Part shown: positions 8,297 through 16,679 of the stretch, piece by piece | Numbering within the stretch: position 1 is the first letter of the stretch | Layout: the number at the start of each line of letters is the position of its first letter | Assembly: GCF_029961185.1 (NCBI RefSeq) | Contig: NZ_JASBQQ010000009.1 | Location: forward strand, 124,001-188,000 | Reading direction: 5' to 3' | DNA from: Albidovulum aestuarii | GTDB lineage: Bacteria > Pseudomonadota > Alphaproteobacteria > Rhodobacterales > Rhodobacteraceae | DNA length: 64,000 nt | The notes under the pieces: generated by a model | Told to the model about the DNA's origin: nothing | The model's input: only the letters and a program-made list of their open reading frames with translations | The model's database searches: none | Position numbers and translations under genes: made by a program

Positions 8297-10273
8297 TCAC
8301 AGGCTCAAGGCTACTTTTCTTCCTTCGTGGAACGCATAGGGCGCCTGCCGGGGGGCGGCGGCATCGCCGATGAGATGGGTTTCGACATCCGAAAGGTCGG
8401 CCGAGAGCGGATCGAAGGCGCGGTTGGTCGTGGAGATGACAAGGGCGGAGGCCTCCAGCCGGCTGTCGGCCCCGGTCAGCATGTTGCGGAGAGTCGCGCC
8501 ATTCCCATGCCATGCGGAGATCAGGTGTTCGGTCAGGAAGGTGACGCCAAGGCTGGCGAGGCCGGGCCGGAGCGGGATGTCGGAGGAGGTGCGCGCCAGT
8601 TCCTTGCCGATGAAGGGTTCCGGTGTGACGATCGTCACCTTCAGCCCCCGCTCGGCCATCGCCCAGGCGGTGCCCAGCCCGCGCCAGTGGCCGCCCTCGT
8701 CATAAAGGATGACATGGTCCCCGAGCTTTGCCTCACGGCGCATCACGTCCTCGGGCGACCAGACATTGCCCCGGTCGATGCCGGGCAGCCGCTCGGCCCC
8801 GGGCATCCAGCGCTGGAACCCATCCTCATCGGGCAGCGAGCCGGTCGCCAGCACCACGGCGTCCGGTTCCAGCGCGCGGACATCGTCTGCGTCCATATAG
8901 CTGTTCAGATGCAGCCGCACCTGTAGCTTTTCAAACTGGCGTTCATACCAGTCCATCAGGTCGAGGATCTGCGCCCGGCGCGGTTGTTCACCCGCCAGCC
9001 GGAACTGGCCGCCGACCCGGGGCTGCGCCTCGAAGATATCGACGCGGTGGCCGCGTTCTGCTGCCACGCGCGCGGCTTCCAACCCGGCGGGGCCAGCGCC
9101 GACGACGACCACGCGGCGGGGCTTGTCGGCGGGCGTGAAACGGTCGCCGCCCCATTCGAATTCGCGCCCCGCCGAGGGGTTAATCAGGCAGGAAATCCAG
9201 TAGTCGCGCGACCGCCGCCCCCAGCACATCTGGTTGCAGGAGATGCAACCCCGCACATCCTCGGCCCGACCCTCGGTTGTCTTCCGCGCCAGATGCGGGT
9301 CGGCGATCTGGCCGCGCACGATGGAAACAAGGTCGGCCTGACCGGAGGCGATCACCGCCTCGGCGTTTTCCGGCGTGCGGATATGCGCCTCGGACGTCAC
9401 TTTGGCGTGTTTGACGATCTTCTTCAGTTCCTCGGTGAAAGGCGCGGTCAGCTTTTCGGCGTAGAGGAAGGTCGGCATGAGCCGTTGGAAATCCAAATAG
9501 CCGCCATGACCGCAGGTGACATAGTCGATATGGCCGGTGGCATCGTGCAATGCCACGACCTCAGCCAAAGCCTCGCCCTGAAGCGTTACGTCATAGGCGT
9601 CGGACGTGCTGATCGCGAGGCCGATGATGAAGTCCTCGCCACAGGCACGGCGGATGCCCTCGATGATCGTGCGCGACATGCGGGTGCGGTTTTCCAGCGA
9701 CCCGCCCCACTTGTCGGTGCGCTTGTTCGACCACGGGGTCCAGAACTGGTCGAGAAGCGAGTGGTAGGCGCCCCAGACCTCCACCCCCTGAAAGCCGCCC
9801 TTCTGGCAGCGGATGGCAGCGGCGATATGCGCCTCGATCAGTTCCTCGATCTCGGCCTCGGTCATGGCGTGGGAGCCGTCGCTGTCGTGGTAGGACGGTC
9901 CGCCCGACGGCCCCCAATGCGGCGAGAACGAGAGGTCGGAATCGCCGTGCGCCCCGATGTGGTAGAGCTGTTGCAGAAGGACCGCGCCCGCCTCTTTAAC
10001 CGGCTCGGTCACTTTGCGGAAATGCGGAATGACGTCGTCTGTGCCGTGCCGGAAGTTGCCGCGTGTCAGGACGCCCGTAGGGTGGACCGGCATCGGCTCG
10101 GCCACGATCATCGCGGCACCGCCCAAGGCGCGTTCCAGAAGATAGGCACCGAAGCGGGGGCCCGGCAGGCCCATATCGGACATGTTCGCGGTATGGGCGC
10201 CGAAGACGATGCGATTGCGCAATGTCTGACCGCGCAAGGTGATCGGGGAAAGAAGGTGGGGATGGGTCGTCAT
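8297..10273 (-). CDS. NADH:flavin oxidoreductase / FAD-dependent oxidoreductase (trimethylamine dehydrogenase or DMGDH-like)
   Basis: 658 residues in the two-module layout of 2,4-dienoyl-CoA reductase and trimethylamine dehydrogenase. The N-terminal ~340 residues are an FMN TIM barrel (RNRIVFGAHTANM, EVWGAYHSLLDQFWTPWSN, VTSEAHIRTPENA). Then comes a C-x2-C-type iron-sulfur cluster segment, CISCNQMCWGRR..ISCLINPSAG. The C-terminal module starts with the FAD/NAD motif VVVVGAGPAGLEAARVAAERGH. The MttB-family gene lies 100 bases upstream on the same strand, so oxidative demethylation of an N-methyl compound is the best guess. ATG at 10273 follows GGAG. Confidence 0.87.
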   Translation of the reverse strand: MTTHPHLLSPITLRGQTLRNRIVFGAHTANMSDMGLPGPRFGAYLLERALGGAAMIVAEPMPVHPTGVLTRGNFRHGTDDVIPHFRKVTEPVKEAGAVLLQQLYHIGAHGDSDLSFSPHWGPSGGPSYHDSDGSHAMTEAEIEELIEAHIAAAIRCQKGGFQGVEVWGAYHSLLDQFWTPWSNKRTDKWGGSLENRTRMSRTIIEGIRRACGEDFIIGLAISTSDAYDVTLQGEALAEVVALHDATGHIDYVTCGHGGYLDFQRLMPTFLYAEKLTAPFTEELKKIVKHAKVTSEAHIRTPENAEAVIASGQADLVSIVRGQIADPHLARKTTEGRAEDVRGCISCNQMCWGRRSRDYWISCLINPSAGREFEWGGDRFTPADKPRRVVVVGAGPAGLEAARVAAERGHRVDIFEAQPRVGGQFRLAGEQPRRAQILDLMDWYERQFEKLQVRLHLNSYMDADDVRALEPDAVVLATGSLPDEDGFQRWMPGAERLPGIDRGNVWSPEDVMRREAKLGDHVILYDEGGHWRGLGTAWAMAERGLKVTIVTPEPFIGKELARTSSDIPLRPGLASLGVTFLTEHLISAWHGNGATLRNMLTGADSRLEASALVISTTNRAFDPLSADLSDVETHLIGDAAAPRQAPYAFHEGRKVALSL

Positions 10274-10330
10274 CAGGCTCTGCTCCGCGACCGGTTCCGG
10301 CTTGTACCGGCCTGATTGTTACGCGCCTCA

Positions 10331-10349
10331 CCTCCCCCTCGTGGGGAGG
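10331..10349 (-). terminator. Hairpin between the MttB-like and OYE-like genes
   Basis: Arms CCTCCCC and GGGGAGG (7 bp) enclose a 5-base loop, followed by further G-rich sequence. It lies 25 bases past the stop of the mttB-like gene. There is no U run, so it may attenuate or protect the mRNA rather than stop transcription. Confidence 0.4.
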
Positions 10350-10373
10350 GGAGGGGGGTGGGGGGCTCGCCGC

Positions 10374-11921
10374 TCAGTACCAGGCGTCGGGCATCGCCGC
10401 CTTTTTCTTCGCCATGAACTCTTTCAGCGCTTCGTCGATGCCTTCATCGAGATGCGGCGCCTCGTATTCGCGCAAGCGCTGCTTCCAGAGCCGGTTGGCG
10501 CGGGTTGCCGCATCGTCGCTGCCAGCAGCTTCCCATTTCTCGAAGGGCTCGTTGTCGGCGGTCTCGCTGTCCCAGAAGGCGGTCTCGTAGTTCGCCATCG
10601 TGTGCGAGCAGCCGAAGAAATGGTTGCCCGGACCCACTTCGGCAAAGGCGTCGACGGCCAGCTCGTTGTCGTCGATCTTCACCCCGTCGAGATAGGTATG
10701 CAGCGCGCCACACAGATCCGCATCCAGCATGAACTTCTCGTAGGACATCGACAACAGGCCGTCGAGGAAGCCCGCCGAATGCATCAGGAAGTTTGCGCCG
10801 CAATGCACGGCCGCGAGCATCGACATCACCCCTTCGGTCATCGCTTGCGCATCGGGCAGTTTAGATGTCGTGAAGTTGCCTGAACAGCGGAGTGGCAGGT
10901 CCAGCCGTCGGCAAAGCTGACCGATCACCATCGAGCCGATCGCCGGTTCCGGTGTGCCGAATGTGGGCGAGCCCGAGCGCAGGTTCATCGACGACAGGAA
11001 GTTGCCGAAGATCACCGGGGCGCCCTTGCGCTCCAGTTGGGTGAGCGCACAGCCCGCCATCGTCTCGGCCAGCGACTGGGCAATGGCACCAGCGGTGGTA
11101 ACCGGACCCATCGCCCCGCCGAGGATGAAGGGCACGACGATCGCGGCCTGATTGGCGCGGGCATAGGCGCGCAGGGACTTGGTCATGGTGCCGTCCCAGA
11201 CGAGCGGCGAGTTGACGTTAACGTTGCCGAGGATGACGCAGTTACGGTCAACGAAGTCATTGCCGAACACGATGCGCGCCATGTCGATGGAATCCTCGCT
11301 GCGCTCTTCGGCGGTGACCGAGCCGGAAAACGGTCGGTCGGAATAGCGAAGATGGGAATAGACCATGTCGAGGTGACGCTTGTTGACCGGGATATCGGTC
11401 GGTTCGCAGATCGTGCCGCCGGAATGGTGGAACCAGGGGGAGGACTGCGCCAGCTTCACGAAATTCTCGAAATCCTGAATCGTGCCGAAGCGGCGGCCGC
11501 GATCAAGGTCCATCACGAAGGGGCAGCCATAGGATGGGGAAAAGACAACATTCCGGCCGCCGATCTGGACGGTATTTTCCGGGTTGCGGGCATGCTGGGT
11601 GAATTCGGCGGGCGCGGCTTTCAGGATCTCGCGCAGCATGCCGGGTTCGAACTTCACCAGAAGGCCCTCGACCTTGGCGCCGGCCCTTTTCCAGAGGTCA
11701 ATCGCGGTGTCATCGTCGCGGAACTCGATCCCGGTTTCGGCGAGGATGCGGTCGGCGGCGGCCTCGATCTTCAGGAGGTTCTCTTCCGACATGATGTCGT
11801 AGGTCGGGATGTTGCGGGTGATGTAGGGCCGTCCCAACCCCGTCGCCTTGTGCGACCGTTCACGCCGCCGCGCTTCGCGCCCGCCATGCCTGACCCGTGC
11901 GGTTGCGTCCTGACCCGTCAT
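10374..11921 (-). CDS. MttB-family (non-pyrrolysine) N-methyltransferase
   Basis: 515-residue COG5598 protein. Segments typical of the family include NIPTYDIMSEENLLKIEAAADRIL at the start, SPSYGCPFVMD, CEPTDIPVNKRHLDM, and PLVWDGTMTKSLRAYARANQ. No in-frame amber codon exists, so it belongs to the non-pyrrolysine group, whose studied members (MtgB, MtpB, MtcB) demethylate quaternary amines such as glycine betaine and pass the methyl to a corrinoid protein. No corrinoid protein or its reactivator is in the window. ATG at 11921 with GGGGAGAGAAGC ahead is preferred over an ATG 26 codons earlier. The substrate is unknown. Confidence 0.85.
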   Translation of the reverse strand: MTGQDATARVRHGGREARRRERSHKATGLGRPYITRNIPTYDIMSEENLLKIEAAADRILAETGIEFRDDDTAIDLWKRAGAKVEGLLVKFEPGMLREILKAAPAEFTQHARNPENTVQIGGRNVVFSPSYGCPFVMDLDRGRRFGTIQDFENFVKLAQSSPWFHHSGGTICEPTDIPVNKRHLDMVYSHLRYSDRPFSGSVTAEERSEDSIDMARIVFGNDFVDRNCVILGNVNVNSPLVWDGTMTKSLRAYARANQAAIVVPFILGGAMGPVTTAGAIAQSLAETMAGCALTQLERKGAPVIFGNFLSSMNLRSGSPTFGTPEPAIGSMVIGQLCRRLDLPLRCSGNFTTSKLPDAQAMTEGVMSMLAAVHCGANFLMHSAGFLDGLLSMSYEKFMLDADLCGALHTYLDGVKIDDNELAVDAFAEVGPGNHFFGCSHTMANYETAFWDSETADNEPFEKWEAAGSDDAATRANRLWKQRLREYEAPHLDEGIDEALKEFMAKKKAAMPDAWY

Positions 11922-12044
11922 GCTTCTCTCCCCGAAAACGCGCGTCCCTCTCAATTCTAGGGGGAGTGGCGCGCTCGGGGAAAGTAGCCATGGCGACATT
12001 CGACCGGGGTGAAATGTCGTTTTGAACCGGCAGGTGGGCGGGTT

Positions 12045-12096
12045 CTCCGGCGTCAGCCGGAGCGGTCCGGAGGGGCTCGATGCCCCGACCGGACCG
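12045..12096 (-). terminator. Double hairpin after the aldehyde dehydrogenase gene
   Basis: Read on the minus strand, the first hairpin (12063-12096; outer arms CGGTCCGG/CCGGACCG, inner arms GGGGC/GCCCC) begins 12 bases after the dehydrogenase stop. A second (12045-12062; CTCCGGC, loop of 4, GCCGGAG) follows directly. No U run is present. The remaining bases up to the mttB-like gene could hold a separate promoter. Confidence 0.55.
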
Positions 12097-12107
12097 GGCT
12101 GGTCAAC

Positions 12108-13559
12108 CTATTCGGCCGCAATATCGCTGGCCCAGCCGGAGATCGCCTTGACCTCGAGGAATTCCTCGATGCCCCAATGACCGCCCTCGCGGGCGCGGCC
12201 CGAGGCTTTGACCCCGCCGAAGGGTGAGCCCGCGCCACGGCTCTGGCCATTCATCTCCACCATGCCGGATTTCAGCGCCAGCGCCATGCGGTTGCGCTTT
12301 GCGCCGTCCTGGGTCTGGACATAGTTCGTGAGGCCGTAGGGCGTGTCGTTGGCGATCCTGACAGCATCCGCCTCGTCCTCGAACGGGATGATCGACAGGA
12401 CCGGGCCAAAGATTTCCTCGCGCTCGATGGTCATGCCGGGTGTCACATCGGCAAAGACCGTGGGGCGGACGTAATAGCCCTTGTTCATCCCCTCGGGCAG
12501 ACCAAGACCACCTGCAACCAGCCGCGCGCCTTCGTCGATGCCCTTCTGGATATAGCCCTGAATCTGCTCCCACTGACGCTTGTTCACCACCGGGCCAATA
12601 TGGCGTCCGGGTTCAGAGGCCGGGCCGACCGTGACCGATTTCGCGACCTCGGCCGCCTCATCGACCACGCGGTCATAGACCGAGCGTTCGACCAGCATGC
12701 GCGACGGCGCGTTACAGCTTTGCCCGGAATTCTGCATCATGTGGATCACGCCGCGCTTCACGGCCTTTTCATCGGCATCGGCGAAGATCACGTTGGCGCC
12801 CTTGCCACCGAGTTCCAGCGTCACGCGCTTCAGCGTTTCAGCGGCGGCCTTGGAAATGGCCTTGCCCGCACGGGTCGAGCCGGTGAAGGAAATCATCTCC
12901 ACATCCGGATGCTCTGACAGCCGCGCGCCAACGCCCATCCCGTCGCCGTTCACCAGGTTGAAGACGCCGGGCGGTACGCCCGCATCGTGGCAGAACTCGG
13001 CGAAGATCATCGCGTTGAGGGGCGATTCTTCAGATGGTTTCAGCACGCAGGTGCAGCCCGCCAGAAGCGCCGGAATGGCCTTCAGCGCGATCTGGTTCAT
13101 CGGCCAGTTCCACGGCGTGATCAGGCCGACGACGCCGATCGGCTCCAGCGATATCCGGTCATTCGGGGCATGGGGGCCGAGGGGTTTGACCCATTCGATT
13201 TCATCAAAGGCCTTGAGGAAATTGTTCAGATGCCAAGGCAGGCAGGGAGCCTGGCTGCCCTTCGCCATGTCGATGGGCGCGCCCATTTCGCAGGAAATGG
13301 CTTCGGCCAGCTCGTCCTTGCGCTTTTCATATTGCTCAAGGATGCGCACAACCACCGCGCGGCGCTCCGCCGGGTGTGTTGCGGCCCAGGCCGGGAAAGC
13401 CGCCTTGGCGGCAGCGACAGCGACGTCGGCATCGGCGGCGGAGCCGAGCGAGATCACCGCGCAGGGTTCCTCGGTCGACGGGTCGATGACCGGGCAGTCG
13501 CGGGGGGCAATCGGCGCGGACCACCGCCCGTTGATGTAGAAGTCGCGTTTCTCGATCAT
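12108..13559 (-). CDS. Aldehyde dehydrogenase family protein
   Basis: NAD(P)-dependent oxidation of an aldehyde to an acid; 483 residues, the usual ALDH length. Seen: ITPWNWPMNQIALKAIPALL, FTGSTRAGKAISKAA (cofactor loop), TLELGGKGANVIFADAD with the general-base glutamate, and NSGQSCNAPSRML with the catalytic cysteine; the C-terminal GREGGHWGIEEFLEVK closes the family pattern. ATG at 13559 has GAGG seven bases ahead; the ORF is open 22 codons further upstream. Neighbours suggest it oxidises formaldehyde or a betaine-type aldehyde released by demethylation, but the sequence does not fix the substrate. Confidence 0.92.
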   Translation of the reverse strand: MIEKRDFYINGRWSAPIAPRDCPVIDPSTEEPCAVISLGSAADADVAVAAAKAAFPAWAATHPAERRAVVVRILEQYEKRKDELAEAISCEMGAPIDMAKGSQAPCLPWHLNNFLKAFDEIEWVKPLGPHAPNDRISLEPIGVVGLITPWNWPMNQIALKAIPALLAGCTCVLKPSEESPLNAMIFAEFCHDAGVPPGVFNLVNGDGMGVGARLSEHPDVEMISFTGSTRAGKAISKAAAETLKRVTLELGGKGANVIFADADEKAVKRGVIHMMQNSGQSCNAPSRMLVERSVYDRVVDEAAEVAKSVTVGPASEPGRHIGPVVNKRQWEQIQGYIQKGIDEGARLVAGGLGLPEGMNKGYYVRPTVFADVTPGMTIEREEIFGPVLSIIPFEDEADAVRIANDTPYGLTNYVQTQDGAKRNRMALALKSGMVEMNGQSRGAGSPFGGVKASGRAREGGHWGIEEFLEVKAISGWASDIAAE

Positions 13560-13623
13560 GGCAAACCTCGTCTGTTGGCGGCGGGAGACTGGCATCTGCG
13601 AATCCCCGCCGCAAGGGTTGCGC

Positions 13624-13641
13624 ATAATTTGATCAAATTAT
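13624..13641. promoter_or_regulatory. 18-bp perfect palindrome, probable operator
   Basis: ATAATTTGATCAAATTAT reads the same on both strands and sits in an AT-rich island in GC-rich surroundings. It is 64 bases upstream of the aldehyde dehydrogenase start and 113 bases upstream of the peroxiredoxin start on the other strand. TTTGATCAAA cores resemble GntR-type operators, but no GntR gene is in the window. It most likely controls the dehydrogenase/demethylation cluster. Confidence 0.6.
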
Positions 13642-13754
13642 TTCTGCCGTCAATCCCGGCTTTTTGTCGCGGCTTGACCAATCATGGTGCAAACGTCCTC
13701 ATGCGAGCCTATGTTTACGACAACACTCTACGGAAAAACGGAAAGGAGCATCCG

Positions 13755-14408
13755 ATGGGGCTGCGCATCAACGACACCGTTCCCAACTTTACCGCCCAGA
13801 CCGATCAGGGGGTCATCCAGTTCCACGACTGGATCGGCGACAGCTGGGCCATTCTCTTTTCCCACCCGAAGGATTTCACCCCGGTCTGCACCACCGAGTT
13901 CGGCGCGGTTGCGCGGTTGGCCGAGGAATGGCGGAAGCGCAATACCAAGGTGATCGGCATTTCGGTCGACGGGATCGAGGAGCACAAGCGCTGGAAGAAC
14001 GACATCCATGTCGCGGGCGGCGCCCATCCCGGCTTCCCGATCATCGCCGATGACGGTCTGCACGTGTCGAAAGCCTTCGACATGCTGCCGCACGAGGCCT
14101 ATCTGCCGGAAAACGCCACTGCCAATGACAGCCAGACCGTGCGATCGGTTTTCATCATCGGGCCGGACAAGAAGCTGAAGCTTTCGATGACCTACCCGAT
14201 GAATGTGGGCCGTAACTTCGCCGAGGTGCTGCGCGCGCTCGACGCGCTTCAGACGGCCAATGGCAAGGGCGTGGCCACCCCGGCCGACTGGACCCCGGGC
14301 GGCGACGTGATCATCCCGCTCGCGCATGACGACAAGGCGGCAAAGGAAAAATTCGGTGAGTTCAAAGCCGTCCTGCCCTATCTGCGCTATACGAAAGTGC
14401 CGGAATAA
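13755..14408 (+). CDS. 1-Cys peroxiredoxin (Prx6 type)
   Basis: Cytoplasmic thiol peroxidase that reduces H2O2 and organic hydroperoxides. The 217-residue protein has the peroxidatic cysteine at residue 45 in HPKDFTPVCTTEFGA, and no second cysteine, which defines the 1-Cys class. The Prx6-type extended C-terminus with LTYPMNVGRNF-like sequence (SMTYPMNVGRNFAEVLR), TPADWTPGGDVIIP and LPYLRYTKVPE is present. ATG at 13755 follows an ideal GAAAGGAGC site. It is divergent from the aldehyde dehydrogenase and is likely monocistronic because a strong hairpin follows. Confidence 0.95.
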   Translation: MGLRINDTVPNFTAQTDQGVIQFHDWIGDSWAILFSHPKDFTPVCTTEFGAVARLAEEWRKRNTKVIGISVDGIEEHKRWKNDIHVAGGAHPGFPIIADDGLHVSKAFDMLPHEAYLPENATANDSQTVRSVFIIGPDKKLKLSMTYPMNVGRNFAEVLRALDALQTANGKGVATPADWTPGGDVIIPLAHDDKAAKEKFGEFKAVLPYLRYTKVPE

Positions 14409-14418
14409 AACGGACCAA

Positions 14419-14450
14419 ACGGGGCGCCGTCTGTTCGGCGGGCGCCCCGT
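14419..14450 (+). terminator. Hairpin after the peroxiredoxin gene
   Basis: Arms ACGGGGCGCC and GGCGCCCCGT pair perfectly over 10 bp around a 12-base loop, 10 bases past the stop codon. A poly-U run is lacking, so it may work with Rho or as a 3' stabiliser. Confidence 0.6.
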
Positions 14451-14505
14451 CCTGTGGTTCCCGTCTGCATAGACAGAGTGACACCTTGAAAATCCCGGGC
14501 ATAGC

Positions 14506-15099
14506 CTAACCGTCCTGCCCTGTAGTCGCATCCGGATCGGGTGTTGCCAGCAGTTTGCGGACCAGTTCGAAACTGTTCCGAACCTGCATCTTGCGGATCA
14601 TATTAGCGCGGTGCACCTCGACGGTGCGGTGCGAACAATTCAGCGCCAGCGCAATCTCCTTGCTGGTGAAGCCGTTGACCAGATACCGCGCCACGCGCTT
14701 TTCGGCGGCGGTGAGCGGTCCAAACTGCGCCGCCTTGCGGTCGGTGGGGCGATAGGTCCAGATCGCCAGCCGTTGCGGATCGGCCCGGTCGAGCGCCGCC
14801 CCGCAGCCCTCCATCCAGACGACCTGCCCGTCCTTCCTGCGCATGAATCGTTCGTCCTGATAGACCGGCTGTTCCATCAGCGCCCGCCGCGCCCTTTCGC
14901 CGATGACTTCATAGTCGCTCTGCCCGGGATAAAGCAGTCGGATCGACTGTCCCTCCAACTCGGCCGGTGCCCAGCCGAAAACATCGAGAACCCTCAGGCT
15001 GGCGCGCAGGATCACCCGGTCCTTGAGGATCAGCGTCGCATCCGGCGCATGCAGGAAGGCAAGCCTTTCATAGTCGCGGGTTGGGGCGGTCGGAGGCAC
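14506..15099 (-). CDS. PAS-domain LuxR-family transcriptional regulator
   Basis: About 197 residues: a PAS-like sensor domain (YERLAFLHAPDATLILKDRV, VFGWAPAELEGQSIRLLYPG, DERFMRRKDGQVVWMEG) followed by a C-terminal LuxR helix-turn-helix, LTAAEKRVARYLVNGFTSKE and HRTVEVHRANMIRKM. GTG at 15099 with GAGGGAAGG six bases ahead is preferred; the ORF extends to 15162, but that part contains the inverted repeat at 15113-15138 and is not needed by the domain. It faces away from the CoA-transferase genes, which it probably regulates. The PAS ligand is unknown; no autoinducer-binding domain is visible. Confidence 0.85.
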   Translation of the reverse strand: MPPTAPTRDYERLAFLHAPDATLILKDRVILRASLRVLDVFGWAPAELEGQSIRLLYPGQSDYEVIGERARRALMEQPVYQDERFMRRKDGQVVWMEGCGAALDRADPQRLAIWTYRPTDRKAAQFGPLTAAEKRVARYLVNGFTSKEIALALNCSHRTVEVHRANMIRKMQVRNSFELVRKLLATPDPDATTGQDG

Positions 15100-15112
15100 G
15101 GCGCCTTCCCTC

Positions 15113-15138
15113 AGAATACGTATCTCTCTACGTATTCT
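15113..15138. promoter_or_regulatory. Inverted repeat between luxR-type gene and scoA
   Basis: Perfect 10-bp arms AGAATACGTA and TACGTATTCT flank TCTCTC. The repeat lies 13 bases upstream of the regulator's GTG start and about 100 bases upstream of scoA. It is a natural candidate for the binding site of the PAS-LuxR regulator acting on itself and on the CoA-transferase. Confidence 0.6.
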
Positions 15139-15238
15139 TACGGATGGCAGTCCGTAGTGCAATCCGTCACGGTCGTGCCGACCAACGGCGCCCGCGCCTC
15201 ACGGCACGGTTACCCGTATCCAGAACATCGGAAGGAGG

Positions 15239-15949
15239 ATGCCGGTGAAGAAAGTCTATGGAAGCGCGAAAGAGGCCCTCGACGGGCTGCTTTTCGACGG
15301 CATGCTGATCGCGGCGGGGGGCTTTGGCCTCTGCGGCATTCCCGAACTCCTGATCGCGGCGATCCGCGATGCGGGCACCAAGGACATCACGGTCGCCTCG
15401 AACAACGCTGGCGTCGACGGCTTCGGCCTCGGCCAGTTGCTGGAAACCCGGCAGATCAAGAAAATGATCTCCTCCTATGTCGGCGAGAATGCCGAATTCA
15501 TGCGCCAGTACCTCTCGGGCGAGCTGGAGCTGGAGTTCAATCCGCAAGGCACCCTGGCCGAACGCATGCGCGCAGGCGGCGCGGGCATTCCCGGCTTCTA
15601 CACCAAGACCGGCGTCGGCACGGTGATCGCCGAGGGCAAGGAGCACAAGGACTTCGACGGCCAGACCTATATCCTCGAACGGGGGATCGTGGCCGACCTC
15701 TCCATCGTCAAGGCCTGGAAGGCCGATGACACCGGCAACCTCGTCTTCCGCAAGACCGCGCGCAACTTCAACCCACCTGCGGCCACCTGCGGCAAGGTCT
15801 GCGTCGCTGAGGTGGAGGAGATTGTCCCGCGCGGCAGCCTCGACCCCGACAAGATTCATCTGCCCGGCATCTACGTGCACCGGATCATCAAGGGCACACA
15901 GGAAAAGCGCATCGAGAACCGCACCACCCGCAAGCGTGAGGAGGCCTGA
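15239..15949 (+). CDS. scoA: 3-oxoacid CoA-transferase subunit A
   Basis: Moves CoA between succinyl-CoA and acetoacetate (or another 3-oxoacid), so ketone bodies and PHB-derived acetoacetate can enter the TCA cycle. The 236-residue subunit starts [36 protein letters not shown] and has the glycine-rich loops and [22 protein letters not shown] of the SCOT alpha subunit. ATG at 15239 follows AAGGAGG closely; GTG two codons later is possible. The B subunit begins 3 bases after its stop, so they form an operon. Butyrate or acetate CoA-transferase activity cannot be excluded. Confidence 0.93.
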   Translation: MPVKKVYGSAKEALDGLLFDGMLIAAGGFGLCGIPELLIAAIRDAGTKDITVASNNAGVDGFGLGQLLETRQIKKMISSYVGENAEFMRQYLSGELELEFNPQGTLAERMRAGGAGIPGFYTKTGVGTVIAEGKEHKDFDGQTYILERGIVADLSIVKAWKADDTGNLVFRKTARNFNPPAATCGKVCVAEVEEIVPRGSLDPDKIHLPGIYVHRIIKGTQEKRIENRTTRKREEA

Positions 15950-15952
15950 ACC

Positions 15953-16576
15953 ATGCCCTGGGATCGCAATCAGATGGCGGCGCGCGCCGCGCAGGAACTG
16001 GAAGACGGCATGTATGTCAATCTCGGGATCGGCATCCCGACGCTTGTCGCCAACTATGTCGGCGACAAGGACATCACGCTGCAATCGGAAAACGGCATGC
16101 TCGGCATGGGCCCCTTCCCCTACGAGGGAGAGGAAGACCCCGACCTGATCAATGCCGGCAAGCAGACGATCACCGAGCTTTCCCGCACCTCGTATTTCGA
16201 CAGCGCCCAGAGCTTCGCGATGATCCGCGGCGGCAAGATCGCTGCGGCCATCCTTGGCGCGATGGAAGTGGCCGAGAACGGCGATCTGGCGAACTGGATG
16301 ATCCCCGGCAAGCTGGTCAAGGGCATGGGCGGCGCGATGGACCTCGTGGCCGGGGTCGGCAAGGTCATCGTGGTGATGGACCACACATCCAAGCACGGCG
16401 AATCGAAGGTGCTGAAGGAATGCACCCTGCCCCTGACCGGCAAGGGCGTGGTGGACCGGATCATCACCAATCTCGGCGTTTTGGACGTGGTTCCGGGCGG
16501 GCTGAAGATCGTAGAAGTGGCTGACGGCGTGACCGAGGCCGAGTTGCGGGCAGCGACTGAAGCGACGATCGTCTGA
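15953..16576 (+). CDS. scoB: 3-oxoacid CoA-transferase subunit B
   Basis: Partner of the A subunit. It carries the catalytic glutamate in QSENGMLGMGPFP, plus GIGIPTLVANYV near the start and the GGAMDLVAGVGKVIVVMDHT segment. The length of 207 residues is normal for the two-gene form. ATG at 15953 lies within the intergenic GAGGCCTGAACC, so translation is coupled with scoA. A strong hairpin follows and ends the unit. Confidence 0.94.
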   Translation: MPWDRNQMAARAAQELEDGMYVNLGIGIPTLVANYVGDKDITLQSENGMLGMGPFPYEGEEDPDLINAGKQTITELSRTSYFDSAQSFAMIRGGKIAAAILGAMEVAENGDLANWMIPGKLVKGMGGAMDLVAGVGKVIVVMDHTSKHGESKVLKECTLPLTGKGVVDRIITNLGVLDVVPGGLKIVEVADGVTEAELRAATEATIV

Positions 16577-16583
16577 CGGTGTC

Positions 16584-16617
16584 ATCGCGGCCGGAGACAG
16601 CTTTCCCCGGCCGCGAT
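16584..16617 (+). terminator. Hairpin after scoAB
   Basis: Arms ATCGCGGCCGG and CCGGCCGCGAT (11 bp, perfect) enclose 12 bases, starting 7 bases past the scoB stop. Only ATATT follows, not a full U run. Confidence 0.65.
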
Positions 16618-16679
16618 ATTGTCAACATTACCGAAACAAATCCATATTGCTGCCCTAATCCGTTGCTAGCCACCGGGCA

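Noticed and set aside
10374-11921. Possible pyrrolysine-containing trimethylamine methyltransferase
   Set aside because: No in-frame amber codon occurs in the ORF, so it belongs to the non-pyrrolysine MttB group.
13540-13640. OxyR or LexA-type site near peroxiredoxin
   Set aside because: The 18-bp palindrome lacks the spacing and GAAC/GATAG-type bases of those sites and lies nearer the aldehyde dehydrogenase start.
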